The notes: generated by a model from the letters alone, not told the origin. Counted from the stretch's first letter, positions 8,109 to 17,453 are shown. The stretch is DNA of 64,000 bases from Campylobacter concisus (GCF_015679985.1 NZ_CP049239.1:558001-622000); one strand, 5' to 3'. Made by a program: numbers and translations.

Positions 8109-9338
8109 ATGAAAATTTTAGATATCAATGTAAAAAATGTAAAAATCCCAGTCGTTTTTGAAAGCTCAAAAGCTATGCCAGTAGTGAGTCTCAGACTTGT
8201 TTTCAAAGCAGCTGGTAGCTCGCAAAATGGCAAGCTAGCAGGTCTTGCAAGGCTAAGTGCAAATTTGCTAAACGAGGGCGATATGAAGCTAGGCTCGGCT
8301 AAATTTGCTAAAGAGCTTGAGGTGCGGGCGATCAGCCTAAATGCAAGCTGTGGCTTTGAGACATTTTGCATCGATCTAAACTGCCTAAAAGAGCACTTTG
8401 CCTTTGCGTGTGGCAAGCTAAAAGAGCTTATAAGCGCTCCAAATTTGACAGAAGAAATTCTAAATAGGTGCAAAACCGTCACACTTGGCGAGATCGCAGC
8501 AAACGAAAACGATTTTGACTACGTGGCAAGGCAGGGGCTTTTTGAGCTTTTATACCCAAAAAGCGTGCTTGCTCAGCCAAGTATCGGCACTAAAAAGAGC
8601 GTAAAAGCGATCACGCTTGAAGATGTGAGAAAGTTTTTAAACGAGCATTTAGACCTTTCAAATTTGCTTTGCGTGCTAGGTGGCGACATCGACGAGAAGC
8701 AGACAAAAGAGCTTGCTAGCGTTTTAGAGATACTAAAACCTGGCAAAGTGCGAAAACTGGAGCGCTTTAGCCCAAGCGACAAGTGCGAAAGCAGCGAGAT
8801 CATCAGGCAAAGCGAGCAGGCATACATCTATTTTGGCGCGCCATTTGATGTAAAGCCTGAAGAAAAATACAAGGCCGCAGTGGCGACATTTATCTTAGGC
8901 GAGGGCGGCTTTGGCTCGAGGCTTATGGAGGAGATACGCGTGAAAAGAGGGCTTGCATACAGCGCCTACGCTAGAAATTTGCTAAATCTCTCTTACAGCC
9001 AGCTATACGGCTACATGCAGACTAAAAATGAGAAAAAAGATGAGGCTATCGCCGTTATAAAAGAGGAAATTTTAAAATTTAGTAAAAAAGGCGTTAGCAA
9101 GGCCGAGCTTGAACAGGCGAAGAAATTTTTACTTGGCTCGTTGCCGCTTAGGCTTGAGACGCTATTTAAGCGCCTTGACATCGCGCAGGGCGAGTTTTAC
9201 GAGCATGGCGAGCTTGGGGCATTTTTAAAGGACCTTGATAAAATTTCAGCCCTTTCGCTAAGTGAGCTAAATAGCTTCATAAAAGCCCACGCAGAGATCA
9301 ATCAGCTAAGTTTTTGCGTCTTAAAAAATGAAATTTGA
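8109..9338 (+). CDS. M16-family (insulinase/pitrilysin) protein lacking the zinc motif
   Basis: 409 aa with the two-domain M16 layout. In the N-terminal domain, where active members carry HxxEH, this protein reads GLARLSANLLNEG, so all three zinc/catalytic positions are changed. The C-terminal domain keeps the R/Y segment GSRLMEEIRVKRGLAYSAYA (about residues 271-290), typical of the non-catalytic partner subunit. It probably pairs with an active M16 protein encoded elsewhere, or is a chaperone-like remnant. It starts immediately after mqnC and overlaps recG by 11 bases. Confidence 0.82.
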   Translation: MKILDINVKNVKIPVVFESSKAMPVVSLRLVFKAAGSSQNGKLAGLARLSANLLNEGDMKLGSAKFAKELEVRAISLNASCGFETFCIDLNCLKEHFAFACGKLKELISAPNLTEEILNRCKTVTLGEIAANENDFDYVARQGLFELLYPKSVLAQPSIGTKKSVKAITLEDVRKFLNEHLDLSNLLCVLGGDIDEKQTKELASVLEILKPGKVRKLERFSPSDKCESSEIIRQSEQAYIYFGAPFDVKPEEKYKAAVATFILGEGGFGSRLMEEIRVKRGLAYSAYARNLLNLSYSQLYGYMQTKNEKKDEAIAVIKEEILKFSKKGVSKAELEQAKKFLLGSLPLRLETLFKRLDIAQGEFYEHGELGAFLKDLDKISALSLSELNSFIKAHAEINQLSFCVLKNEI

Positions 9339-11145
9339 AGCAAGCGACAGAGCAAAACTTCTAAAAATAGGCGTGCTTAGCCTGCTTGATCTTGCTCTCG
9401 TGCTACCAAAGGGCTTTGAGGATACGACGATCGCTAAGAGCCCAAGAGAAGGGCAGGTCTGCATAAATGTAAAGATCACCTCACTCGCCTCGCGCCCTGG
9501 CATGCTAACGGCACTTGCCTTTTGCGAGCAGTGGCAAAGTAGCGTAAAGATCGTCATTTTTAACGCAAAGTCTTGGCACTACGGCGCTTTTAAGACGGGC
9601 AAAGAGATGGCGATATATGGGCTTTGCTCCTACGCCTTTGGCTCGTGGCAGATCGTAAATCCAAAAATCACCACAAAAATAGGCCAGATCGTGCCTAAAT
9701 TTAAGACCGAGCTAAAAGATGAGGAGCTAAAAAAACTCATCTTAAAATATCTAAATTTGCAAAATTTAATGTCTGAGGGCTTAAACGAAAAAGAGGCTAA
9801 ATTTTTAGCCGATCTACAAAGGCTAGATGAGCAAAGCGTGCAAATTTTATACCGCCTAAAAAACGAGGGCGAGGGCTTAGAAATCTTAAAATTTGTAGAA
9901 ATTTTTAACTACATAAAAAAGCTAAGTGCGAAAAAAACCTACTTTAAAAGCCCTAAAATCAAGCTTTTTGACATAAGCTCTTGGCTTAATGGCTTGCCAT
10001 TTACGCCGACAAATGATCAGATAAACGCCATAAATGACATCAGAGACGACCTTAGCGCTGTGCAGGCAAAAAGGCGCGTCATAATGGGCGATGTAGGAAG
10101 TGGCAAGACGCTTGTGATCCTAGCAGCAGCGCTTAGCGTCTATCCGCAAAGTGCCATTTTGATGGCGCCAACAAGCATCTTAAGCGAGCAAATTTACAAC
10201 GAAGCAAAGAGGTTGCTACCTGCTTTTATGAACGTGATGCTAGTGCGAAGTGGGGAGAAAAAGATAGACTTTAGCGGGGTAAATTTTATCATCGGCACGC
10301 ATGCACTGCTCTTTCACGAGCTGCCAAACTCGCCACTTGTCATGGTCGATGAGCAGCACCGCTTTGGCTCAAATCAGCGCAAAAAGATAGAGGAGCTTGC
10401 CTCAAACGAGGATGAGCGAGCAAATTTCGTGCAGTTTTCAGCTACACCTATACCAAGGACGCTAAGCCTCATTCAGTCTGAGATCGTAAATTTTAGCTTT
10501 TTAAAGCAGATGCCGTTTAAGAAAAATATAACGAGCCAAATTTTAGGCGCTAGCGAGTTTGGCTACCTGCTCGCTCACATCAAAAAGCAGCTTGAGGGCG
10601 GCTTTCAAGTGGCTATCATCTATCCGCTAGTTGAGATCAGCGAGAGCTCAAACTACCAAAGTCTAAGCGAGGCACAGGGCTTTTGGCTAAAGAATTTCAA
10701 AAATGTCTTCGTCACACATGGCAAGGACAAAGAGAAAGAGGAAATTTTAAGGCGATTTAGAGAAGAGGGTGAAATTTTGCTCTCAACCACCGTTGTTGAG
10801 GTCGGGATCTCGCTACCAAGGCTAAATACCATCGTCATAGTGGGCGCTGAGCGATTAGGGCTTGCCACACTTCATCAGCTGCGCGGTAGAGTGGGGCGAA
10901 ATGGCGGAGATGGATACTGTTTTTTGTTTACTAAGCTAAAAGAGACACCTGCTAGGTTAAAAGAATTTTGTGCGACAAATGACGGCTTTAAGGTGGCCGA
11001 GCTTGATCTTAAAAACCGCCAAAGTGGCGACATATTAAACGGCTTTATCCAGCATGGAGCGACATTTAACTTCTACGACTACGAGGATGATATCACACAG
11101 GCCGCAAAGGCGAGAGTAGCGGCACTTGCTAAAAATAATGCCTAG
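9328..11145 (+). CDS. recG: RecG ATP-dependent branch-migration helicase
   Basis: 605 aa, slightly short for RecG (commonly 650-700). The N-terminal OB/wedge region is followed by SF2 helicase motifs: Walker A GDVGSGKT (about 253-260), DEQH (about 340), FSATPIPRTL, and QLRGRVGRNGGDGYCF. It remodels stalled replication forks and Holliday junctions. The start ATG lies inside the 3' end of the M16-like gene, showing operon organisation; function is unrelated to that neighbour. Confidence 0.93.
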   Translation: MKFEASDRAKLLKIGVLSLLDLALVLPKGFEDTTIAKSPREGQVCINVKITSLASRPGMLTALAFCEQWQSSVKIVIFNAKSWHYGAFKTGKEMAIYGLCSYAFGSWQIVNPKITTKIGQIVPKFKTELKDEELKKLILKYLNLQNLMSEGLNEKEAKFLADLQRLDEQSVQILYRLKNEGEGLEILKFVEIFNYIKKLSAKKTYFKSPKIKLFDISSWLNGLPFTPTNDQINAINDIRDDLSAVQAKRRVIMGDVGSGKTLVILAAALSVYPQSAILMAPTSILSEQIYNEAKRLLPAFMNVMLVRSGEKKIDFSGVNFIIGTHALLFHELPNSPLVMVDEQHRFGSNQRKKIEELASNEDERANFVQFSATPIPRTLSLIQSEIVNFSFLKQMPFKKNITSQILGASEFGYLLAHIKKQLEGGFQVAIIYPLVEISESSNYQSLSEAQGFWLKNFKNVFVTHGKDKEKEEILRRFREEGEILLSTTVVEVGISLPRLNTIVIVGAERLGLATLHQLRGRVGRNGGDGYCFLFTKLKETPARLKEFCATNDGFKVAELDLKNRQSGDILNGFIQHGATFNFYDYEDDITQAAKARVAALAKNNA

Positions 11146-11215
11146 TTGCTTTTGGCTTAACCTAAATTTTTGATTTTGTTGGCTTTAAATTTTAGCGGAG
11201 TAAATTTTAATAAAA

Positions 11216-11422
11216 TTATTTTTCTACTCTGCGTTCTTTGCATACATTCTCGCATGGTATGCCGTCACGATCACGGTCAAATCCACTGCATCCGCATTTT
11301 CTTAGATAGTGATATGCTTCTTCGCAACTTTTCATCTCTTTGCAGTAGCGTTTAGAACAATCAAATTTATTCGCCGCATTTGCTATCAATGCAAAAAATA
11401 AAATCAAAACTACTTTTTTCAT
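11216..11422 (-). CDS. Small secreted excalibur-type protein
   Basis: 68 aa with a signal peptide (MKKVVLILFFALIANAA) and a mature part with six cysteines ending in DRDRDGIPCENVC. This DxDxDGxxCE segment is the excalibur calcium-binding motif, which occurs as a short extracytoplasmic module. GGAG before the ATG supports the start. It sits alone between recG and an ABC importer operon; its role is unknown. Confidence 0.8.
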   Translation of the reverse strand: MKKVVLILFFALIANAANKFDCSKRYCKEMKSCEEAYHYLRKCGCSGFDRDRDGIPCENVCKERRVEK

Positions 11423-11470
11423 TTTTACTCCAAAGGCAGTATTAAATAAGAAAAATAATACAAAAAAGCG

Positions 11471-11497
11471 CTCTCAAAAGAATTTCTCTTTTGAGAG
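11471..11497 (-). terminator. Intrinsic terminator of the ABC importer operon
   Basis: CTCTCAAAAG (11471-11480) and CTTTTGAGAG (11488-11497) form a 10-bp stem. On the minus strand the stem is followed by GCGCTTTTTTG. It lies just after the stop of the ATP-binding gene. Confidence 0.8.
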
Positions 11498-11504
11498 TAT
11501 AAAT

Positions 11505-12281
11505 TTAAAGAGGATATGTTAAACAGCACTCTCTTTTTACTTCGTCGATGTAGCTTACGTTTAAGCTTAGTCCGTAAAGCTTGCTTAAATTTTCGCTTCT
11601 TATGATCTCGCTAACTGTGCCAAATCCAACCTCGCCATCACCTTTTACAAGTGCGACATATCCGCCAAGAAGCACGGCAAAATCAGGGTTATGAGTGGTT
11701 AGCACGACTGAGTAGCCAAGCTCTTTTAGCCACTTAACGGTGCGTAAAAATTTATACTGGTTGCCAAAATCAAGCGCACTCGTTGGCTCGTCAAATATGA
11801 TTATCTTTGGCTGCGCAGCCATCGCGCGTGCAATCATACACATCTGCTTTTGACCGCCACTCATTTGAGTGATAAATTTCTCTTCAAGGTGCTCGATCTC
11901 AAGCTTTTTGGTATAAATTTTAGCGATTTCTTCATCCTCTTTGCTAGGTCTTGCAAAGATACCAAGGTGTGCCGCACGTCCCATCGTGATGAACTCAAGC
12001 CCAGTGTATTCATACTCAGTTACCTCGCTTTGAGCGACGTAGGCCATTATCTTTTCTCGGTCTTTATTACTTAGGCTATCTACGTTTTTGCCATCAAGAA
12101 AAATTTCTCCTGAAATTGGCTTTAGTGAGCCGCTTATTAGCCCAAGAGTGGTTGATTTGCCAGCTCCATTTCGACCAAGAATAGTTAAAATCTCACCTGC
12201 GCCTATCTTTAAATTTACATTTTCTAGTTTGCCAGCCCCATTTGGGTAGCTAAAGTTTAAATTTCTAACTTCAAGCATCAT
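11505..12281 (-). CDS. ABC importer ATP-binding protein (FecE/BtuD type)
   Basis: 258 aa. Walker A GRNGAGKST (about 37-45), signature MSGGQKQ, Walker B IIIFDEPTSALD and a downstream His in TTHNPD identify the ATPase of a metal-chelate (siderophore, haem or cobalamin class) importer. The ATG overlaps the permease stop in ATGA, so translation is coupled. It is last in a binding protein-permease-ATPase operon. Which chelate is carried cannot be told from the sequence. Confidence 0.9.
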   Translation of the reverse strand: MMLEVRNLNFSYPNGAGKLENVNLKIGAGEILTILGRNGAGKSTTLGLISGSLKPISGEIFLDGKNVDSLSNKDREKIMAYVAQSEVTEYEYTGLEFITMGRAAHLGIFARPSKEDEEIAKIYTKKLEIEHLEEKFITQMSGGQKQMCMIARAMAAQPKIIIFDEPTSALDFGNQYKFLRTVKWLKELGYSVVLTTHNPDFAVLLGGYVALVKGDGEVGFGTVSEIIRSENLSKLYGLSLNVSYIDEVKRECCLTYPL

Positions 12282-13285
12282 GCAACCTTTTTATTTCGCC
12301 ACAAGACCCAGACGAAAAATACCGTGCCGATAAAGCCAGTAAGCACGCCAAGAGGCACTTCGCTCACGCTTATACTGCGAGCCAAGGTATCAACAAAAAG
12401 CAAAAACATAGCACCCATAAATATGCTTGCAGGCATGCTTCTTATGTTATTTGCGCCAACTAGCATACGAGCTAAGTGAGGCATGAGAAGTCCCACCCAG
12501 GCCACTATGCCGCTTATGCAGACGCTACATGCCGTAAGAAGCGTGGCGCAGATGATGATAATAGAGCGCTCAAAAGCTACATTTACGCCAAGTCTAGCCG
12601 CACTCTCATCGCCAAGAGAGAGCAAATTTATACGCCAGCTCATTGCGATTAGCAAAATGGCGCAGATGATCATCACAGGTGCTATAAATTTTAAATTTTC
12701 ACTATCAAGCTTTGCAAGGCTACCAAGCTGCCAATAGACGATATCGGGCAGCTTTGTCTCAGGGTCAGCGACATACTTTAAAAAGCCGATCACTGAGCCC
12801 ATAAGGCTGCTTACGATGATACCAGAAAGAACTAGCATAAGCGTGCTTGAGCGGCCCATCATCTTTGGTATTGCTAGCGTGATAGCAACGGCTGCTAAGC
12901 CAAAGCCAAATGCAAAAATTTGTATCCAAAATAGCGATAGATCAAAGATGATAGCAGTTGCTGCTCCCACGCAAGCACCAGCTGAGACGCCTAGAAGATC
13001 AGGGCTTACTAGCTGGTTTTTAAAGACGCCTTGATAGGCTGCACCACTCACGCTAAGAGCGGCTCCAACGAGGATAGCTGCGATAATGCGAGGGATGCGT
13101 AAATTTTCTATCACGTTTGTGATGTTGCTAGCTGCACCCTCTCCTAGACCAACGCTGTGAGCTAACACGCTAAAGACATCGCCAAATGATATGTAAAACC
13201 TACCAACGCAAAGTGCGACAAAGGCGCAAAGAAGCGTTAGCAGAGCTAAAAAAATGGTAACTAATGAAAAATTTGCGTTTTTCAT
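12278..13285 (-). CDS. FecCD/BtuC-type ABC permease
   Basis: 335 aa, highly hydrophobic with about ten membrane helices. The family features are GAALSVSGAAYQGVFKNQLVSPDLLG (about 76-101; spans the conserved GxxxQ..F.NPLA.P..LG region) and GIVAWVGLLMPHLAR near residue 262, the segment contacting the ATPase. It forms the channel dimer of the importer and lies between the binding protein (3-bp gap) and the ATPase (4-bp overlap). Confidence 0.9.
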   Translation of the reverse strand: MKNANFSLVTIFLALLTLLCAFVALCVGRFYISFGDVFSVLAHSVGLGEGAASNITNVIENLRIPRIIAAILVGAALSVSGAAYQGVFKNQLVSPDLLGVSAGACVGAATAIIFDLSLFWIQIFAFGFGLAAVAITLAIPKMMGRSSTLMLVLSGIIVSSLMGSVIGFLKYVADPETKLPDIVYWQLGSLAKLDSENLKFIAPVMIICAILLIAMSWRINLLSLGDESAARLGVNVAFERSIIIICATLLTACSVCISGIVAWVGLLMPHLARMLVGANNIRSMPASIFMGAMFLLFVDTLARSISVSEVPLGVLTGFIGTVFFVWVLWRNKKVA

Positions 13286-13288
13286 ATA

Positions 13289-14320
13289 TTATTTTTTGCT
13301 ACCGTCTGGGTTTAGACCTTTTAGGATATAGCCATACTCTGTATCGCTAAGATCGTGGTTTAAGAATTCTTTGTAAAACTCTTTTGTCTTAGCTTTTACA
13401 TCTATATCTTTAAATAGATCTGGTTGGATAGTCTTTGCTGCCCATAAAATTTGAAGAGCGCTCTCTGCGCCGTATCTATCCCAGCCAAAAACGCCTTTTG
13501 GGTTGCCATAAACTTTGCCGTTTTTAACAGCATTTGAGCCTGAATATGCAGGGTTTTCTTTGATGGCTTTTATTTGCTCATCTGTATCAGCGCCACCAAC
13601 GATGATGATATCAGGGTTTGCGTTGATGAGCTCTTCAGCTGTTAGCTCGATCATAGAGCCTTCTTTTGAGACTGCGTTTTTGCCGCCAGCTAAATTTATC
13701 CAAGTGTTTATGATAGTTTTTGTGCCATCAACCTTTAATAAATTTGCTCCGCCAAGCAAGTGAAGCACTTTTGGACGTTTAGCATCAGGGATGTCTTTTG
13801 TCTTATCAGTTACAAATTTGGTGTTATCTTGGATATTTTTTGTAAGTTTATCAGCCATAGCTCTAGCCTTGTCAGTGCCGATCACTTCAGCTGTTGCGTA
13901 GATACTTTTTTCCATATCTGGATAGTCTCTAAAGATCAAATTTACAGCGCTAAAGCCGTTTTTGCTAAGCTCGTCTTGATAGTTTTTGCTTGAGACTACG
14001 ACAACATCAGGGGCAAGCTTAACAAGCTCTTCGATCTGAAGGTCTTTGCCATCAAGCGCGGCTGGTAAATTTTTAAGTCTTGGATAGACGAGGGCGAACC
14101 ACTTGTTTTTCTTGATCTGATCGGTTGTGGCTACAACTTTATCCATACCGCCAAGCGCTAGGATGATCTCGTTGTTTGCATGCCAAAGAGCAGCGATCTT
14201 TTCAACCTTCTCAGGCACGCCTACTTTGACGCCTTGCATATCTGTTATGCTTCTAGCAGACTCAGCTGCGTTTAGGCTAAGAGCCATAAAAAGTGAAGCA
14301 ACAAGGCTAAATTTAGCCAT
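13289..14320 (-). CDS. Periplasmic metal-chelate binding protein (BtuF/CeuE-like fold)
   Basis: About 343 aa from the ATG at 14320; a TTG three codons earlier is also possible and neither has a strong ribosome site. A type I signal peptide (cleavage after LSLNAA) is followed by a two-lobed TroA-like domain with VEKIAALWHANNEIILALGG and LAPDVVVVSS, standard for class III binding proteins of siderophore, haem, cobalamin or nickel-chelate importers. No lipobox is present. No outer-membrane receptor gene lies in the window. Confidence 0.85.
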   Translation of the reverse strand: MAKFSLVASLFMALSLNAAESARSITDMQGVKVGVPEKVEKIAALWHANNEIILALGGMDKVVATTDQIKKNKWFALVYPRLKNLPAALDGKDLQIEELVKLAPDVVVVSSKNYQDELSKNGFSAVNLIFRDYPDMEKSIYATAEVIGTDKARAMADKLTKNIQDNTKFVTDKTKDIPDAKRPKVLHLLGGANLLKVDGTKTIINTWINLAGGKNAVSKEGSMIELTAEELINANPDIIIVGGADTDEQIKAIKENPAYSGSNAVKNGKVYGNPKGVFGWDRYGAESALQILWAAKTIQPDLFKDIDVKAKTKEFYKEFLNHDLSDTEYGYILKGLNPDGSKK

Positions 14321-14469
14321 TTTTTGCAAAAAAATTTCTTTGCATATTTTTTTCCTTTACTTTAAAAATATAAAGTTGTATATTAATAATTTTTAGGTTA
14401 ATTCTATGTAAAAATCCGCCAATTTCATAAATTTTTTAAAATTTTTATTAAGACAATATATATCTTTTA

Positions 14470-14483
14470 TTGACATATATCAT
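14470..14483 (+). promoter_or_regulatory. CRP/FNR-family operator upstream of NO reductase
   Basis: TTGAC-ATAT-ATCAT fits the dyad TTGAT-N4-ATCAA of the CRP/FNR family (which includes the nitrosative-stress regulators of Campylobacter). A possible -10 (GATAAA, 14504-14509) would put the start near 14516 and this site around -40, the class II activator position. The regulator is not in the window. Confidence 0.5.
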
Positions 14484-14543
14484 TAGCCACTTTTTTAAAA
14501 TGAGATAAACTTCGCCTTAAAATTTTTAAAAAAAGGAGAATCA

Positions 14544-16775
14544 ATGCGTGAATACAAAAAGTATTGGCTAGCACTTGTTGCAGTACTAGTAATTTGCTTT
14601 AGTATTTTAGGCTACTACGGCGTTGAGGTTTATAGAAGCTCGCCACCAGTTGTAAATTTTACAGATGAAAATGGCAATGTCGTTATCGACAAAGAGAGCA
14701 TCTATAAAGGTCAAGAGGCCTGGCAAAGCATAGGAGGTATGCAAGTTGGCTCTGTTTGGGGACACGGTGCATATCAAGCGCCTGATTGGAGTGCGGACTG
14801 GCTTCACAAAGAGTTAGTTATATTTTTAGAGTTAAAAGCAGATGAAATTTACCACTCAAAATATGCTGACTTAAATGATGAGCAAAAAGCAAATCTAAAA
14901 GTTCTACTTAAAAAAGAGTACCGAGAAAATGGCGTAAAAGACGATAAAATCGTACTTAGTAGCGATAGATTAAAGGCTATGAAACAAGTAAGCCAAGAGT
15001 ATTCATCACTTTTTGGAAATGACCCTAAGTTTAAATCTTTAAGAGAAGCTTATGCGATGAAAGAAAATACTCTTCCAAATGCTTCTGATAGAGATGATCT
15101 TAATAACTTTTTCTTCTGGTCAGCCTGGGCAACCGCAGCAAATAGACCTAATAGCGATGCTACATACACAAACAACTGGCCACATGAGCCACTAATCGAT
15201 AATGTACCAACAAGCGAAAATATCTTTTGGTCAATCGCAAGCGTTGTAATACTTATTGCTGGTATTGGATTTCTTGTTTGGTTTAGCTCTTTTTATGGTA
15301 AAAAAGATGATGAAAAATTAGAAGCTATTAGCGAAGATCCACTTAGTAAATTAAGCCTAACTCCATCTCAAAAAGCTCTTAAAAAATATCTTTTTGTGAC
15401 TTTGGCTCTTTTTGCATTCCAAATTTTAATAGGCGGCTTTACAGCTCACTATACAGTCGAAGGACAAGAATTTTACGGTATAAATTTATCAGCTTATATT
15501 CCTTATTCACTTGCTAGAACATGGCACATTCAGGCTAGTATTTTCTGGATTGCGACAGGATTTTTAGCAGGTGGTCTTTTTCTAGCACCTATTATAAATG
15601 GCGGTAAGGATCCAAAATTCCAAAAGCTTGGCGTAGATTTATTATTTTACGCACTACTAATCCTTGTAGTTGGCAGTTTTGCTGGCGAGTATTTAGCGAT
15701 CGCAAATATTATGCCTATAAATTTAAGCTTCTGGTTTGGACATCAAGGATATGAATATATCGAGCTTGGACGTGTTTGGCAAATTATTTTATTTGTTGGT
15801 CTTGTCATTTGGATGCTACTTTTACTTCGCGGATTTATCGGCGGATTTAAGAACAAAGGTGACAAAAATTTACTTGCTATCTTTGCAGCTTCAGCCGTTG
15901 CAGTTGGATTATTTTACGGAGCAGGATTATTTTACGGCCAAAGAAGCCCACTTCCAGTGATGGAATACTGGCGCTGGTGGGTTGTGCACCTTTGGGTTGA
16001 AGGCTTTTTTGAAGTCTTTGCTACCGCTTCACTTGCTTTTGTATTTGTTAGTCTTGGTCTTGTTTCAAAGAGATTTGCTACGTTTTCAACACTTGCGAGT
16101 GCATCACTTTTCTTAGTAGGCGGAATTCCAGGAACTTTCCACCACTTATATTTTGCAGGCACTACAACACCTATAATGGCAGTTGGCGCTAGCTTCTCAG
16201 CACTTGAGGTAGTTCCTCTTGTATTGCTTGGCGCTGAAGCTTATGAGCATTATAGACTTCAGTTTGCTCAAACTTGGGCTAAGACATTAAAATGGCCACT
16301 TTACTGCTTTATCGCAGTTGCTTTCTGGAATATGCTAGGCGCTGGTGTATTTGGATTTTTAATCAATCCTCCGATTTCATTATTTTATATCCAAGGCCTA
16401 AATACGACTCCAGTTCACGGACATGCAGCACTATTTGGTGTTTATGGATTTTTGGCACTTGGATTTGTTTGGCTAGTAGCTACTTATCTATTCAAAGGTC
16501 AAGAATTTGATGAGAAGCTTATGAAAGTAGGCTTTTGGGGCTTAAATATAGGCCTTATGTTAATGATCGTGCTTTCGCTACTTCCAATAGGAATTTATCA
16601 AGCATTTGCAAGCCTAGAGCATGGCATGTGGTATGCAAGAAGCGCTGAGCTTTTACAACAATCACACTTACAAAATTTAAGATGGGTAAGAATGATTGGC
16701 GATACGATTTTAATAATCGGTGGAATCAGCTTCCTCGCACAACTTCTAAAATTTATGCTTAATAAAAAAGCTTAA
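14544..16775 (+). CDS. norB: Quinol-dependent nitric oxide reductase (qNOR, single subunit)
   Basis: 743 aa inner-membrane haem-copper oxidase superfamily enzyme reducing 2 NO to N2O with quinol electrons. The long N-terminal extension (TM1 then a periplasmic domain to about 225, with VYKGQ-like IYKGQEAWQSIGGMQ and WGHGAYQAPDWSADWLH) is the quinol-type fusion replacing NorC. Further on are the metal-ligand segments LARTWHIQASIFW, WVVHLWVEGFFEVF, IPGTFHHLYF and TTPVHGHAALFG. AAAGGAGAA precedes the ATG. A CRP/FNR-type site lies upstream, and a hairpin terminator follows. Confidence 0.95.
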   Translation: MREYKKYWLALVAVLVICFSILGYYGVEVYRSSPPVVNFTDENGNVVIDKESIYKGQEAWQSIGGMQVGSVWGHGAYQAPDWSADWLHKELVIFLELKADEIYHSKYADLNDEQKANLKVLLKKEYRENGVKDDKIVLSSDRLKAMKQVSQEYSSLFGNDPKFKSLREAYAMKENTLPNASDRDDLNNFFFWSAWATAANRPNSDATYTNNWPHEPLIDNVPTSENIFWSIASVVILIAGIGFLVWFSSFYGKKDDEKLEAISEDPLSKLSLTPSQKALKKYLFVTLALFAFQILIGGFTAHYTVEGQEFYGINLSAYIPYSLARTWHIQASIFWIATGFLAGGLFLAPIINGGKDPKFQKLGVDLLFYALLILVVGSFAGEYLAIANIMPINLSFWFGHQGYEYIELGRVWQIILFVGLVIWMLLLLRGFIGGFKNKGDKNLLAIFAASAVAVGLFYGAGLFYGQRSPLPVMEYWRWWVVHLWVEGFFEVFATASLAFVFVSLGLVSKRFATFSTLASASLFLVGGIPGTFHHLYFAGTTTPIMAVGASFSALEVVPLVLLGAEAYEHYRLQFAQTWAKTLKWPLYCFIAVAFWNMLGAGVFGFLINPPISLFYIQGLNTTPVHGHAALFGVYGFLALGFVWLVATYLFKGQEFDEKLMKVGFWGLNIGLMLMIVLSLLPIGIYQAFASLEHGMWYARSAELLQQSHLQNLRWVRMIGDTILIIGGISFLAQLLKFMLNKKA

Positions 16776-16779
16776 AACT

Positions 16780-16800
16780 AAAGGGGCATTTTGCCCCTTT
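16780..16800 (+). terminator. Intrinsic terminator after the NO reductase gene
   Basis: AAAGGGGCA (16780-16788) pairs with TGCCCCTTT (16792-16800) with a three-base loop, immediately after the stop and followed by a short AT-rich tail. Confidence 0.8.
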
Positions 16801-16846
16801 ATTAAGCTATCTTTTCATAAAATAACGCAAATTCAAAAGGAAAGAA

Positions 16847-17389
16847 ATGATTACATTTTTTAAAAGAATTTGCGTTATTTTTATCGTGCTCTTACACTCT
16901 TTTTTAGCTCTTGTAGTTGATTATTCATTTCCACATTATGCAAATGTACAAATCACAGGTAGCGATCTCAAACGTATGGACAAAGATGGCATTATCGATG
17001 ATAAAAATCCAGCTGATGGCCTTACTAGAGATATTTATCTTATCTATACTAAAGATTCTAATAATCCAAATAAAGTCATGGCTTATAGAAATGAAGATAC
17101 CGCATGGGGGTTTCCGTTTTATTTTAAATTTAACTCAGCTGATGTACAAGCCAAGGTTCAAGGTTTTGCAAATAGCGATAAAAACGTTACTGTAAAATAT
17201 TATGGATATAGAATTTCTATGCTTCAAGAGTTTAGAAATATTATATCGCTAAAAGAAAACTGCAATGATACTAGTTGGCCGGTAGCTAGCTATGTATTTT
17301 ACTTTATCTTATTTATCTCGCTAATCATTTGGATAAGAAAGATAAATAAGGCCTTTAGACCAAAAACTAGTGAAAATTTAGAGAAATAG
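16847..17389 (+). CDS. DUF1523-like membrane protein
   Basis: 180 aa with a membrane helix at each end (about 5-25 and 145-165) and a periplasmic domain between. Motifs such as VQITGSDLKRMD and NEDTAWGFPFYFKFNSAD resemble the DUF1523 family (recalled, not searched); its function is unknown. It has its own ribosome site (AAAGGAAAG) and a probable -10 (TAAAAT at 16818-16823) after the terminator of the NO reductase gene, so it need not be cotranscribed. Confidence 0.65.
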   Translation: MITFFKRICVIFIVLLHSFLALVVDYSFPHYANVQITGSDLKRMDKDGIIDDKNPADGLTRDIYLIYTKDSNNPNKVMAYRNEDTAWGFPFYFKFNSADVQAKVQGFANSDKNVTVKYYGYRISMLQEFRNIISLKENCNDTSWPVASYVFYFILFISLIIWIRKINKAFRPKTSENLEK

Positions 17390-17426
17390 ATTACATTTGT
17401 TTTAGCTATTTGATATTTTAAAAATC

Positions 17427-17453
17427 AAAAAGAGAACTTTGTCTCTCTCTTTT
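17427..17453. terminator. Hairpin terminator candidate
   Basis: AAAAGAGA (17427-17434) pairs with TCTCTTTT (17446-17453). T-rich sequence follows on both strands, so it may end transcription of the DUF1523-like gene and of the decayed minus-strand gene. Confidence 0.5.

Noticed and set aside
13289-14329. Naming the ABC importer as ceuBCDE, chu or btu
   Set aside because: The binding protein, permease and ATPase fit the general metal-chelate class, but no residue seen here tells siderophore, haem, cobalamin or nickel apart.
14330-14543. Fur box upstream of the ABC importer
   Set aside because: The gap is so AT-rich that many partial matches to a Fur-like site occur; none is convincingly palindromic.
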